A stretch of DNA of 64,000 bases from DATEEW01 sp035273665 (GTDB lineage: Bacteria > Pseudomonadota > Gammaproteobacteria > Burkholderiales > SG8-39), in assembly GCA_035273665.1 (NCBI GenBank), contig DATEOW010000006.1:1-64000 (forward strand), in the 5' to 3' direction. The translations under genes and the position numbers were made by a program. Below the pieces are notes generated by a model. The model saw nothing but the letters and a program-made list of their open reading frames with translations. It ran no database searches and was not told the DNA's origin. Shown in pieces: positions 42,331-51,784 of the stretch; within the stretch, counting starts at the first letter, position 1; the number at the start of each line of letters is the position of its first letter.

Positions 42331-43122
42331 TTACTGCAGTTTGCCGGTCAATGCGCCATTCGCAAATCGACCTTTGAATTCCCGCTTCGGCAGTTTGTCG
42401 CCGCTAAGGACGATATGAACGTTCTCTCCCTTCACGCGCCCTTCGCTTACCGTGTAACTGTCTTTGCCGACACGCGCCGTACCACTGAGGTGCTGATATT
42501 TCTGCTCCAGGTTGAATTCAACTTCACGCCCGCCCGAATTCACTTTCCACTGTCCGGCAACCTGCGCCGGCACGACCCACAAGTAGGCGTGACGCTCCTC
42601 CGCGGTGGCATGCTGATCCGCCTTCCAGTCGCCCATATCAAAGGCATGCGTCACGATCCGTGTGCCGGGCTTCAAAGCGAGAAGTTTCGGGCGTAGTTGT
42701 AAATTGATCTTCGGTAAGAGATACATCGTAATCACGTCGGCTTTACTCAAATCCGTTTCAAAAATATCGCCCTGCACGAATTTCACCTTGTCTGTAACGC
42801 CGGCGCGCTGCGCATTGCGATTGGACAGAGCGACCATGTCGGGATTGAATTCGACGCCCACCGCGTTGGCGCCAAATTCCTTGGCTGCAGCAATAGGAAT
42901 ACGTCCATCACCCGACCCCAAATCCATGACGAAATCCTTGGCGGTGACCTCGGCCATTTTCAACATTTTCGTAATCAGCGCATCCGGTGTTGGAACCCAA
43001 ACGACGTCTTTACCGGCTTGCCCAACCACCGGCTCGAATTCGGTAGTCGCCGTTTGAGCTTGAACAAGCGACAGCTGCGTAAGCCCAACGACCAGCGCCA
43101 GACAAAGCGAAAGAGCTTTCAT
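42331..43122 (-). CDS. Exported class I SAM-methyltransferase-like protein
   Basis: From ATG 43122 (GGAGATCC ribosome site) the product has 263 residues and a clear cleavable signal peptide (MKALSLCLALVVGL...VQAQ, about 1-23). Downstream is a Rossmann methyltransferase with DLGSGDGRIPIAAA (SAM motif I), VGVEFNPDM and GDIFETDLSKADVITMYLLP, a pattern like FAM173/ATPSCKMT lysine methyltransferases. An extra beta-rich tail (about 190-263) follows. Because SAM is not expected in the periplasm, the exported location is puzzling. The frame extends to 43176, but the signal peptide fixes the start. Confidence 0.82.
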   Translation of the reverse strand: MKALSLCLALVVGLTQLSLVQAQTATTEFEPVVGQAGKDVVWVPTPDALITKMLKMAEVTAKDFVMDLGSGDGRIPIAAAKEFGANAVGVEFNPDMVALSNRNAQRAGVTDKVKFVQGDIFETDLSKADVITMYLLPKINLQLRPKLLALKPGTRIVTHAFDMGDWKADQHATAEERHAYLWVVPAQVAGQWKVNSGGREVEFNLEQKYQHLSGTARVGKDSYTVSEGRVKGENVHIVLSGDKLPKREFKGRFANGALTGKLQ

Positions 43123-43310
43123 GTGGATCTCCAAGTAGCGGTTCGGGACGAAACTCGCAACGGATAGCGCCAGCAATCGCTATACCGGGACGGCAAACGA
43201 GACCAATGATATGCGGCACCGTGTTTGCGCCCAAAATACGTACAAACGGAGGCGCTTTTAGTCTTTGTTTCGGTTATTGACCTTCCGGCGTCCCGCGTGC
43301 GGTGCGGCGG

Positions 43311-45512
43311 TCAGGCAGCTTCCAGCTTTGCGTAGGCCAAGGCAAGCCACTTCATCCCGTGCCGGCCGAAGTTGATCTGCAATTTGGCATCGCTACCGGA
43401 ACCTTCTGCACTGACCACCACGCCTTGACCAAACTTGGCGTGGACGACGCTTTGACCAATGCGGAACGGCAGATCGCTACGGGAGGAAGTAGCGCCCTTG
43501 GCGGCTTGCAGCCGAGGCGACGGCGAGGCGGCGCCCCAAGCACTTTCGTTCATTTGCCGACCCAACCGAGGCGTCAGCCATTTGAGCAACTCTTTCGGGA
43601 TCTCATCGAAGAAACGGCTCGCGATGTTGTACCGCGTTTGCCCATGAAGCATGCGGTTTTGGGAGAACGACAGGTATAAACGCTGCCGCGCGCGCGTAAT
43701 CGCCACATACATGAGGCGGCGCTCCTCTTCCAGGCCGTCAATTTCGTTGACGCTCTGTTCATGCGGGAAAAGTCCTTCTTCTAGTCCAGTAATGAACACC
43801 ACATTGAATTCCAGGCCCTTGGCTGAATGCACCGTCATCATCTGCAGCGCGTCTGCGCCTTCGAGCGCCTGATTCTCGCCCGCCTCCAGCGAAGCATGCG
43901 CAAGAAAGGCCGCGAGCGGATCGATTTCGGTGGCCTCACCCGGAGCGCTCTCTTCGTTTACCGGGACATCGATCGCTTCTTCCTGCAAGAAGTTCGTGGC
44001 AGCGTTGATCAACTCTTCCAAGTTTTCCACGCGATCGGCGCCGTCCCGCTCATTCTTGTAATGCGCAAGCAGGCCGCTTGCATGTAAGACGTGCTCGATG
44101 ACTTCGGGCAACGGCAGTTGCCTCGTCGCATCGCGCATGCCGTCAATGAGCCGAATGAAAGCAGCAAGGGATTGCGACGACTTGCCCTGAACATGCGTCG
44201 CCGCGCGCCAGAGACTGCAGTCGTTGGCTTTCGCCGCGTCTTGCAAAGATTCGATCGAACGCGCGCCGATACCGCGGGTGGGGAAGTTCACAATCCGAAG
44301 GAACGCACCGTCGTCGTCCGGATTCGCCAATAGGCGCAGATAGGCGAGCGCGTGTTTGACTTCCATACGCTCGAAAAAACGCAAACCGCCATACACCCGA
44401 TAAGGAATGCCGGCCGAGAACAAGGCATGTTCGATAATGCGCGACTGCGCATTGGAGCGATAAAGAATCGCCATTTCCTTGCGCGCCATGCCTTCGCGCA
44501 CGAGCGCCTGCACCTCTTCTACGATCCAGTGCGCCTCATAGCCGTCCGTCTGGGCTTCGTACACTCGGATCGGTTCACCACTGCCGGCGTCGGTCCACAG
44601 ATTTTTCCCAAGGCGATTGCCGTTATTTTGAATCAGCGCATTGGCCGCTTCGAGAATGTTGCCGTGTGAACGGTAATTCTGTTCCAGCCGGATAAGGTTC
44701 TGCACTTTGTAGTCGCGCTCGAAATCGGCCATGTTGCCGACATTCGCGCCGCGAAAGCGGTAGATCGACTGGTCGTCGTCGCCAACCGCGAAAATCGCCG
44801 CGCTCGGCCCGGCCAGAGATTGCAGCCACTTGTATTGCAGACGATTGGTATCCTGAAATTCATCGACCAGAACATGGCGAAAACGGTTGCGATAGTGATC
44901 GCGGAGAATTTCGTTCCGCGTCAGCAGTTCGTAGGAGCGAAGTAACAGCTCCGCGAAGTCCACCACACCCTCCCGCTGACATTGCTCCTCATAGGCGGCG
45001 TAGAACTCTATATAGCGGCGGGACATATCGTCATAAGCCTGCACATCCTTCGCTCGCTCGCCCTCTTCCTTCGCGCTATTGATGAAGTTCGCTACTTGGC
45101 GCGGCGGAAACTTGTCCTCGTCGGCGTTCATCGCTCGCAGAATACGTTTGATCGTCGACTGCTGATCGCCCGAATCCAAAATTTGAAATAAAGCCGGTAG
45201 ACCTGCATCGCGATGATGTGCGCGCAATAAGCGATTGCACAGTCCGTGGAAAGTACCGATCCACATGCCCCGCGTATTGATAGGCAGCATCGCCGACAGG
45301 CGTGTGAGCATTTCCTTCGCGGCTTTGTTGGTGAAAGTAACCGCGAGAATGCCGTGCGGGCTCACGTTACCGGTTTGAATCAGCCATGCAATGCGGGTCG
45401 TCAGGACGCGTGTTTTGCCCGAACCGGCGCCGGCTAGGATCAGCGCGTGCTGGGGCGGCAAGGTCACCGCCGCGAGTTGCTCGGGGTTGAGATGTGTTAA
45501 GAGATTGGACAC
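43311..45512 (-). CDS. uvrD: UvrD-type DNA helicase II
   Basis: A 733-residue superfamily 1A 3'-5' helicase for nucleotide-excision and mismatch repair. The motifs read in order: Walker A AGAGSGKTRVL, Ia TFTNKAAKEM, II VDEFQDTN, III GDDDQSIYRFRGA, IV ILYRSNAQSR, V TVHSAKGLEFN, VI YVAITRARQRLY. The C-terminal Tudor-like tail with KFGQGVVVSAEG distinguishes UvrD/PcrA from Rep. Divergent from leuS with a gap of 92 bp. Confidence 0.95.
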   Translation of the reverse strand: MSNLLTHLNPEQLAAVTLPPQHALILAGAGSGKTRVLTTRIAWLIQTGNVSPHGILAVTFTNKAAKEMLTRLSAMLPINTRGMWIGTFHGLCNRLLRAHHRDAGLPALFQILDSGDQQSTIKRILRAMNADEDKFPPRQVANFINSAKEEGERAKDVQAYDDMSRRYIEFYAAYEEQCQREGVVDFAELLLRSYELLTRNEILRDHYRNRFRHVLVDEFQDTNRLQYKWLQSLAGPSAAIFAVGDDDQSIYRFRGANVGNMADFERDYKVQNLIRLEQNYRSHGNILEAANALIQNNGNRLGKNLWTDAGSGEPIRVYEAQTDGYEAHWIVEEVQALVREGMARKEMAILYRSNAQSRIIEHALFSAGIPYRVYGGLRFFERMEVKHALAYLRLLANPDDDGAFLRIVNFPTRGIGARSIESLQDAAKANDCSLWRAATHVQGKSSQSLAAFIRLIDGMRDATRQLPLPEVIEHVLHASGLLAHYKNERDGADRVENLEELINAATNFLQEEAIDVPVNEESAPGEATEIDPLAAFLAHASLEAGENQALEGADALQMMTVHSAKGLEFNVVFITGLEEGLFPHEQSVNEIDGLEEERRLMYVAITRARQRLYLSFSQNRMLHGQTRYNIASRFFDEIPKELLKWLTPRLGRQMNESAWGAASPSPRLQAAKGATSSRSDLPFRIGQSVVHAKFGQGVVVSAEGSGSDAKLQINFGRHGMKWLALAYAKLEAA

Positions 45513-45568
45513 GGCGGAGATGCGAGAAAATGCGGCGGCAACGAAGCGACGAGTTTAACAGGCCGGAA

Positions 45569-45584
45569 GGCTATAATTCGCGCC
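45569..45584 (+). promoter_or_regulatory. leuS promoter -10/discriminator element
   Basis: GGCTATAATTCGCGCC holds a consensus -10 (TATAAT, 45572-45577) and a GC-rich discriminator about 20 bases before the leuS ATG. No good -35 was found at 16-18 bases. The same 16 bases recur before the cytochrome c5 gene. Confidence 0.6.
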
Positions 45585-45604
45585 TTCTCGAAGGTCCTAC
45601 ACCC

Positions 45605-48229
45605 ATGCAAGCGTCGTATCACCCGCAAAAAATCGAGCGCGAAGCGCAAGCGCATTGGCAGAAAACCGAAGCGGCGCGCGCCCTCGAAGCGGCGGGCAAA
45701 CCCAAGTATTACTGCCTGTCCATGTTTCCGTACCCCTCCGGCAAGTTGCATATGGGGCACGTGCGCAATTACACGATCGGGGATGTGCTTGCACGCTATC
45801 ACCGGATGCGCGGTTTCAATGTCATGCAGCCGATGGGTTGGGACGCTTTTGGTCTTCCTGCCGAGAACGCAGCGATGGCCAATGGTGTGCCGCCGGCGAA
45901 ATGGACCTACGACAACATCGCATACATGAAGAAACAGTTGCAATCGCTCGGCTTTGCGATTGACTGGAACCGTGAACTAGCGACCTGTAAGCCCGACTAT
46001 TACCGCTGGAACCAGTGGTTCTTCCTGCGCTTGCTCGAAAAAGGCATCGTCTATAAAAAAACGGGGACGGTGAACTGGGATCCGGTCGATCAGACGGTGC
46101 TCGCCAATGAACAGGTGATCGATGGGCGCGGGTGGCGCACCGGTGCGCTGGTGGAAAAGCGTGAAATCCCAATGTACTACATGCGCATCACGCAATACGC
46201 GGATGAGCTGCTCGAGGCGCTCGATACCTTGCCCGGCTGGCCCGAACGCGTGCGTACTATGCAAGCAAACTGGATCGGCAAGAGCGTAGGGGTCGAGATC
46301 GCTTTTCCGTACGATCCGGCCATCGGCATGGAAGGCGCGTTGAAAGTTTTCACCACCCGCGCCGATACCTTGATGGGCGCGACGTATTGCGCCGTCGCCG
46401 CCGAACATCCACTGGCTACGCTCGCCTCCAAAAATAATCCGGCCCTCTTGGCATTCGTTGACGAATGCAAACGCGGTAGCGTGATGGAAGCGGATATCGC
46501 GACGCAAGAAAAAAAGGGGATGGCCACGGGGCTGCATGTAGTGCATCCCCTCACCGGCGAGAAACTGCCTGTGTGGGTCGCTAACTATGTGCTCATGAGC
46601 TATGGAGAAGGCGCGGTCATGGCCGTTCCCGCACATGACGAACGCGATTTTGAGTTCGCCAACAAATATTCGTTGCCATACAAGACTGTCATCAAATCGA
46701 AGGATGGTGCGTACGAAAAGGTTGAGGCGCCTTGGCAAGCAACCTACGCCGAGCACGGCGTTACCGTGGACTCGGGCGATTTTTCCGGCCTGGAATTCCA
46801 ACAAGCCGTCGATGCAATCGCCAGCGCACTGGAGAAGAAAGGCCTCGGCAGGAAACGTGTGCAATATCGTTTGCGCGACTGGGGTATCTCCCGCCAGCGC
46901 TATTGGGGCACGCCGATTCCGATCATCCATTGTGCAAGCTGCGGCGACGTCCCGGTCCCGGACGATCAGCTGCCTGTCGTGCTGCCGGAGGATTGCGTCC
47001 CGGACGGCAGCGGCAATCCGCTCAACAAACGTGAAGATTTTCTCGCGTGCGAATGTCCGAGTTGCGGCAAAGCTGCACGGCGCGAGACGGACACCATGGA
47101 TACGTTCGTCGATTCGTCCTGGTATTTCCTCCGTTTCGCCTGTGCTGACAATCAGCAAGCGATGGTCGATCAGCGCGTCGAATACTGGTTACCGGTCGAC
47201 CAATATATCGGCGGCATCGAGCATGCCATTCTGCATTTACTTTATTCGCGCTTTTGGACGAAGGCCATGCGCGATTGCGGTTTGCTAGAACTCGATGAGC
47301 CCTTTGCAAATTTGCTTACCCAGGGAATGGTGTTGAATGAATCTTTCTTTCGGAAGACGGAAGCGGGACGCATTCAATATTTCAACCCGTCCGAAATCGA
47401 GTTGAAGCTCGATGACAAAGGCAATCGCGCCGGCGCGGTGCTGCGTGCCGATGGACAAGCGGTCGAATCCGGTGGAATCGGCACCATGTCCAAATCGAAA
47501 AACAATGGCGTCGATCCGCAGGGCCTTATTGAAGAGTTCGGCGCGGACACCGCACGTTTTTTCATGATGTTCACCAGCCCGCCTGAACAGACGCTCCTCT
47601 GGTCGGACGAAGGTGTGGAAGGCTCTTTCCGTTTTCTCAAACGGGTATGGTCCTTTGCCGCGCAATGGCATGGGAAGCTTCAAGGCCTGAACTCCACCTT
47701 TTCCGAGAACGCCAAAGCCGAGTCCGACGTCGTCGCCCTGCGCCGTGAGGTGCATGGTGTCCTCAAGCAAGCAAGCGTCGACATTGAAAAACATCAATTC
47801 AATACCGTCGCCTCTGCGGCGATGAAACTTTTAAACGCCTTGCAGGACGCGGGCGCGAAAGCCGGAGAGAACGCCAGCCCCGCCATGCTGCGAGCGCTGA
47901 ATGAAGGTCTTGGAATTTTGGTTCGCGTGCTCTACCCCATCACGCCGCATATTGCGCACGCCCTATGGCGAGAGCTGGAATTCGGGGAAGACTTGATCGA
48001 TGCGCCCTGGCCGCTCGTCGATCCGAGGGCGTTAGAGAGCGATGAAGTGGAAATGGTGCTGCAAGTGAATGGCAAGCTGCGCGGCCAACTCGTGGTGCCC
48101 AAGACAGCGGACAAGGGACAAATCGAGGCGTTAGCGCTCGCCAGTGATGTGGTGTTGAAGTATACAAACGGACTACCGCCCAAAAAAGTCATTGTGGTAC
48201 CTGGCCGTCTGGTTAATATTGTCGTCTAG
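45605..48229 (+). CDS. leuS: Leucyl-tRNA synthetase
   Basis: An 874-residue class Ia aminoacyl-tRNA synthetase charging tRNA-Leu. The HIGH signature is PYPSGKLHMGHVRNY, and the KMSKS signature is TMSKSKNN. The CP1 editing domain lies between them (TTRADTLMGATYCAVAAEHP), and zinc-type cysteines are seen in CASCGD and CECPSCG. The frame is open to 45494, but ATG 45605 gives the conserved MQASYHPQKIE start and lies just downstream of a consensus -10. First gene of a ten-gene run to rng and the small membrane protein. Confidence 0.98.
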   Translation: MQASYHPQKIEREAQAHWQKTEAARALEAAGKPKYYCLSMFPYPSGKLHMGHVRNYTIGDVLARYHRMRGFNVMQPMGWDAFGLPAENAAMANGVPPAKWTYDNIAYMKKQLQSLGFAIDWNRELATCKPDYYRWNQWFFLRLLEKGIVYKKTGTVNWDPVDQTVLANEQVIDGRGWRTGALVEKREIPMYYMRITQYADELLEALDTLPGWPERVRTMQANWIGKSVGVEIAFPYDPAIGMEGALKVFTTRADTLMGATYCAVAAEHPLATLASKNNPALLAFVDECKRGSVMEADIATQEKKGMATGLHVVHPLTGEKLPVWVANYVLMSYGEGAVMAVPAHDERDFEFANKYSLPYKTVIKSKDGAYEKVEAPWQATYAEHGVTVDSGDFSGLEFQQAVDAIASALEKKGLGRKRVQYRLRDWGISRQRYWGTPIPIIHCASCGDVPVPDDQLPVVLPEDCVPDGSGNPLNKREDFLACECPSCGKAARRETDTMDTFVDSSWYFLRFACADNQQAMVDQRVEYWLPVDQYIGGIEHAILHLLYSRFWTKAMRDCGLLELDEPFANLLTQGMVLNESFFRKTEAGRIQYFNPSEIELKLDDKGNRAGAVLRADGQAVESGGIGTMSKSKNNGVDPQGLIEEFGADTARFFMMFTSPPEQTLLWSDEGVEGSFRFLKRVWSFAAQWHGKLQGLNSTFSENAKAESDVVALRREVHGVLKQASVDIEKHQFNTVASAAMKLLNALQDAGAKAGENASPAMLRALNEGLGILVRVLYPITPHIAHALWRELEFGEDLIDAPWPLVDPRALESDEVEMVLQVNGKLRGQLVVPKTADKGQIEALALASDVVLKYTNGLPPKKVIVVPGRLVNIVV

Positions 48230-48232
48230 AAA

Positions 48233-48763
48233 ATGAAAAACGCCATGTCCTTGCGCCTCATCCGAAGCACTCTCCTCGTTGCCGGCCTCAGTGTCCTCGG
48301 CCTCAGTGTCGCCGGTCTCAGTGCGTGCGGGTTTCATTTGCGCGGGCAGCAAACGCTGCCTTTCAATAATCTGGCCGTTCCGGGCTCTTCTGCGCTTGTC
48401 GTCGATATCAGACGAGCGGTCTCGGCGAGTACGGAAACGCGCGTACAGGAAGAGGCCGCGGGCGCCGATGCAGTCCTGAGTATCTTGCGCGAGCAAAGTG
48501 AAAAAGTGATTCTCTCGCTCAGCCGTGAAGGTCGAGTACGCGAATATCAACTCCGCTACCTCGTGACCTTCCGCGTTGCTCGCCCGCAAGGCGGCGAGTT
48601 CCTGCCGCCTTCCACCATTATTCTGACCCGCGACATGACGTTCAATGACCAAGTCCTGCCGAAGGAAGGCGAAGAGGCCATGCTGTACAAGGAAATGCGG
48701 GCGGACTTCGTCCAGCAGCTGATGCGCCGCATGGCCGCGTCGAAGCCCATCGTTATCGGTTAA
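48233..48763 (+). CDS. lptE: LPS-assembly lipoprotein LptE
   Basis: The outer-membrane lipoprotein that plugs LptD and delivers LPS to the cell surface. The 176-residue product has a lipobox LSAC (Cys32), the typical GFHLRGQQTLPF start of the mature protein and the YQLRYLVTFRV strand. The signal peptide is unusual: it contains a threefold five-residue repeat (AGLSV-LGLSV-AGLSA) encoded by a 15-bp DNA repeat. Start 48233 or the second Met at 48245. Position between leuS and holA is the classical one. Confidence 0.92.
   Translation: MKNAMSLRLIRSTLLVAGLSVLGLSVAGLSACGFHLRGQQTLPFNNLAVPGSSALVVDIRRAVSASTETRVQEEAAGADAVLSILREQSEKVILSLSREGRVREYQLRYLVTFRVARPQGGEFLPPSTIILTRDMTFNDQVLPKEGEEAMLYKEMRADFVQQLMRRMAASKPIVIG
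48281..48325 (+). repeat. Three tandem 15-bp repeats inside the lptE signal peptide
   Basis: Units at 48281-48295, 48296-48310 and 48311-48325 share the core GGCCTCAGTGTC with a few changes (the third has GGTCTCAGTGCG). Each keeps the reading frame and encodes (A/L)GLS plus V or A, so unit gain or loss would lengthen or shorten the hydrophobic core without a frameshift. Confidence 0.8.
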
Positions 48764-48769
48764 CGTCGC

Positions 48770-49768
48770 TTGAGCACCATCAAAGCGGATCAGTTGGATG
48801 GCCAGCTTGCCCGCGGTCTTGCACCGGTTTATGTGATCCACGGCGACGAGCCCTTGCTTTCGCTCGAAGCGGGCGATGCCATTCGGGCAACCGCCCGATC
48901 ACGAGGCTTCACCGAGCGCGAAGTGCATCAAGTTGAGCGCGGTTATGACTGGTCTCGATTAGCCCAGAGCGCCGCTTCGATGTCCTTGTTCGGGGACCGT
49001 AAGCTCATCGAGGTTCGACTGCCGAGCGGCAAGCCAGGAACAGAAGGTGCAGCCGCGTTGAGCGCTTACTGCGGCAAACTGCCGACTGATACGATGCTTA
49101 TGTTGAGCCTGCCACGCCTCGACAAGGCGGGACAAAGCGCGGCATGGTTCAATGGGCTCGATCGGGTAGGCGTGGTCGTCAATGTTTTTGGCATCGACCG
49201 CGCTCAACTGCCGCAATGGCTTGCCGCCCGACTTCATAAGCAGAGCCAACGCGCCTCACACGAGGCGCTATCTTTCATTACCGAATGCGTCGAAGGCAAT
49301 TTGCTTGCGGCCCATCAGGAAATTCAAAAACTAGGGCTGCTCTTTCCGCCCGGGGAACTGTCTTTTGAGCAAGTGCGGGGAGCGGTGCTCGATGTCGCAC
49401 GATTCGACGTCTATCAAATCTCCGAGGCATTACTCGCCGGCGACATTAAGCGTCTGGCCCGGGTTTTGGACGGCCTGAGGGGTGAAGGTGAAGCTCCGAA
49501 TCGTGTGTTGTGGATGATGAGCGAGGATCTCCGAGCCGTGCTGCGTTTGCAAAGTGCCAACGGTCGCTCGGCACAAGACATATTTCGCGAGAATCGCATT
49601 TGGGGCCCTAAGCAGACATTGGTTTCCGCCGCCGCCCGCCGGCTGGGACGGGACATGCTCGAGCGCGCATTGGCACAAGCCGCAAGCGTCGATCGCATGA
49701 TCAAGGGCCTGTCTCGAGGCGATGCCTGGGACGAACTGCTGCAATTAGGCGTCGCTCTCGGACGCTAG
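48770..49768 (+). CDS. holA: DNA polymerase III delta subunit
   Basis: The clamp-loader delta subunit that opens the beta clamp. The 332-residue protein has the N-terminal LAPVYVIHGDEPLLSLEAGDAIR and SMSLFGDRKLIEVRLPSGKPG, both typical of HolA, followed by the collar domain. Start TTG 48770, six bases after the lptE stop. leuS-lptE-holA order confirms the call. Confidence 0.94.
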   Translation: MSTIKADQLDGQLARGLAPVYVIHGDEPLLSLEAGDAIRATARSRGFTEREVHQVERGYDWSRLAQSAASMSLFGDRKLIEVRLPSGKPGTEGAAALSAYCGKLPTDTMLMLSLPRLDKAGQSAAWFNGLDRVGVVVNVFGIDRAQLPQWLAARLHKQSQRASHEALSFITECVEGNLLAAHQEIQKLGLLFPPGELSFEQVRGAVLDVARFDVYQISEALLAGDIKRLARVLDGLRGEGEAPNRVLWMMSEDLRAVLRLQSANGRSAQDIFRENRIWGPKQTLVSAAARRLGRDMLERALAQAASVDRMIKGLSRGDAWDELLQLGVALGR

Positions 49769-49791
49769 CGCCTCCCAATGGGGCGGGTAGA

Positions 49792-51057
49792 ATGTCACCA
49801 ATGGATGTGAAGCAATATATGCAGGATCTCGGCAAGCGTGCTCGCTCGGCCGCGCGCGAGATCGCTCGCGCAGACACCGCAACGAAAGATAAGGCGCTGC
49901 GCGCCATGGCGCAGGCGCTACGCGCAAATGCCGCGGCGGTGCTCGAAGCGAATGCCGCCGATGTCGCCACCGCGCGCGGCAAAGGCATGGACGCAGCCTT
50001 TATCGACCGACTGACCTTGACCGAGAAAAATATCGAAGCGATGGCTCAAGGACTCGAGCAAGTGGCCGAACTGCCGGACCCCATCGGCGCCATCAACGAT
50101 CTGAGAACTCAACCGAATGGCATTCAGGTCGGCCGCATGCGCGTGCCGCTTGGTGTCATCGGAATCATTTACGAATCACGTCCCAATGTGACGGCCGATG
50201 CGGCGGCCCTTTGCCTCAAGTCGGGCAATGCGAGTATTTTGCGCGGCGGTTCGGAATCGGTCCGCTCGAACCAAGCCATTGCTCAATGTGTAAAAGCCGG
50301 ATTGCGAATCGCGGGACTACCGGAAGCCGCAGTACAGGTGGTCGAAACACCGGATCGCGCGGCGGTGGGTGAACTGCTGACAATGAAAGCGTATGTAGAC
50401 ATCATTGTGCCGCGCGGCGGCAAATCGCTGATCGAGCGCATCATCGCCGAGTCGCGCATCCCCATGATTAAGCATCTCGATGGCGTCTGCCACGTTTATA
50501 TCGACGACAAGGCGGACATCGACAAGGCCGTGCGCATCGCGGACAACGCGAAGACGCATCGCTTCGGCACCTGCAATACGATGGAAACGCTACTGGTCGC
50601 GCAAGCGATTGCCCCCCGGGTTTTACCGCTGTTGGCGACGATCTATGCGGAGAAGGGTATCGAATTGCGGGGCGATGAGGCAACGAGACGCCTGTTGCCG
50701 CAGATCAAGGCTGCAACAGAGACGGATTGGTACGAGGAGTATTTGGCGCCCATCCTCGCCGTCCGCATTGTGTCCGGACTTGATGAGGCAATCGAGCACA
50801 TCGAGACCTACGGTTCGCATCATACGGATGCAATCGTCACGGAAGACGAGAGCCGTGCGCAGCGATTCCTCCGCGAAGTGGATTCGGCTTCGGTCATGGT
50901 CAATGCCTCGACTCGGCTCGCCGACGGATTCGAGTATGGCCTCGGGGCCGAGATCGGGATCTCCACGGACAAACTGCATGCGCGGGGACCGGTCGGGTTA
51001 GAAGGTTTGACCTCCCAAAAATACGTTGTGCTTGGAACAGGGCAGGTGCGCGCCTGA
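49792..51057 (+). CDS. proA: Gamma-glutamyl phosphate reductase
   Basis: Reduces gamma-glutamyl phosphate to the semialdehyde for proline synthesis. The 421-residue aldehyde dehydrogenase-fold enzyme has VPLGVIGIIYESRPNVT, the catalytic Cys in RFGTCNTMETLL, and the conserved HTDAIVTED and GLEGLTSQK ends. The stop TGA lies within the CTGA that probably starts nadD. The partner proB is not in the window. Confidence 0.97.
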   Translation: MSPMDVKQYMQDLGKRARSAAREIARADTATKDKALRAMAQALRANAAAVLEANAADVATARGKGMDAAFIDRLTLTEKNIEAMAQGLEQVAELPDPIGAINDLRTQPNGIQVGRMRVPLGVIGIIYESRPNVTADAAALCLKSGNASILRGGSESVRSNQAIAQCVKAGLRIAGLPEAAVQVVETPDRAAVGELLTMKAYVDIIVPRGGKSLIERIIAESRIPMIKHLDGVCHVYIDDKADIDKAVRIADNAKTHRFGTCNTMETLLVAQAIAPRVLPLLATIYAEKGIELRGDEATRRLLPQIKAATETDWYEEYLAPILAVRIVSGLDEAIEHIETYGSHHTDAIVTEDESRAQRFLREVDSASVMVNASTRLADGFEYGLGAEIGISTDKLHARGPVGLEGLTSQKYVVLGTGQVRA

Positions 51058-51710
51058 GTTCGCAGACTTCTACAAGAGCGCTCGGACTCATGGGCGGCAG
51101 CTTCGATCCGGTGCACATCGGCCACTTGCGCGTGGCGCTCGAGGCAATAGAGACGCTCGGATTGGAAGGCGTGCGTTGGATTCCATCCGGCGCACCCGGT
51201 CATCGCGGCGCCCCTGAAGCAACCGCGTCGGACCGGTTGGCAATGTTGGGCTTGGCATGCCAAGACGAGCCTCGCTTTCAGATCGACCCGGCCGAACTGG
51301 ATCTGGATGAACCCACCTTCACCATTAACAGCCTAAAACGCTTACGCAGCGAATTAGGCGCTCAGCATGCGCTGGTCATGCTCATTGGCATGGATAACCT
51401 GCTGAAGCTACACACTTGGCGCGATTGGCAATCATTGTTCGAGTACGCCCACTTCGCGGTCGCACAGCGTCCCGGTTATGAGTTGAAAATCGAGGCGCTC
51501 GACCCCAATTTGAGAAGCGTGTACCAGGATAGGGTTGGTGACCTATCAGCACTGAGCGCGCCTAGCGGTCACATCCTTCACTTTGAATCTTTGGCCTTAC
51601 CGATTTCGTCCAGCGACATCCGTGCACGCCTGAAGAGGGGGGGAAGCATTCGCTACTTGGTGCCGGAACCGGTGCGCCGTTTTATCGAGGCGCGCCAACT
51701 TTATCGCTAG
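51054..51710 (+). CDS. nadD: Nicotinate-nucleotide adenylyltransferase
   Basis: Makes deamido-NAD from nicotinate mononucleotide and ATP. The first ATG (51090) would give MGGSFDPVHIGHL and would cut off the first beta-strand of the nucleotide-binding fold. The frame upstream encodes STRALGL before it and offers only CTG at 51054, which overlaps the proA stop as CTGA and has a GGCAGG ribosome site 8 bases upstream. I therefore extend the gene to CTG, giving 218 residues; ATG 51090 (206 residues) is the conservative alternative. GSFDPVHIGH and the ISSSDIR signature make the function certain. Confidence 0.93.
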   Translation: MSSQTSTRALGLMGGSFDPVHIGHLRVALEAIETLGLEGVRWIPSGAPGHRGAPEATASDRLAMLGLACQDEPRFQIDPAELDLDEPTFTINSLKRLRSELGAQHALVMLIGMDNLLKLHTWRDWQSLFEYAHFAVAQRPGYELKIEALDPNLRSVYQDRVGDLSALSAPSGHILHFESLALPISSSDIRARLKRGGSIRYLVPEPVRRFIEARQLYR

Positions 51711-51784
51711 GAACGCACGAATCTTGCGTCAAACTCGGCATCACGATCGCGGCTGCGCCGCTTTACATAGGAGCGTTACCACTC

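Noticed and set aside
45977..47158. A 393-codon minus-strand frame inside leuS
   Set aside because: leuS is unambiguous on the plus strand; the antisense frame has no recognisable domain.
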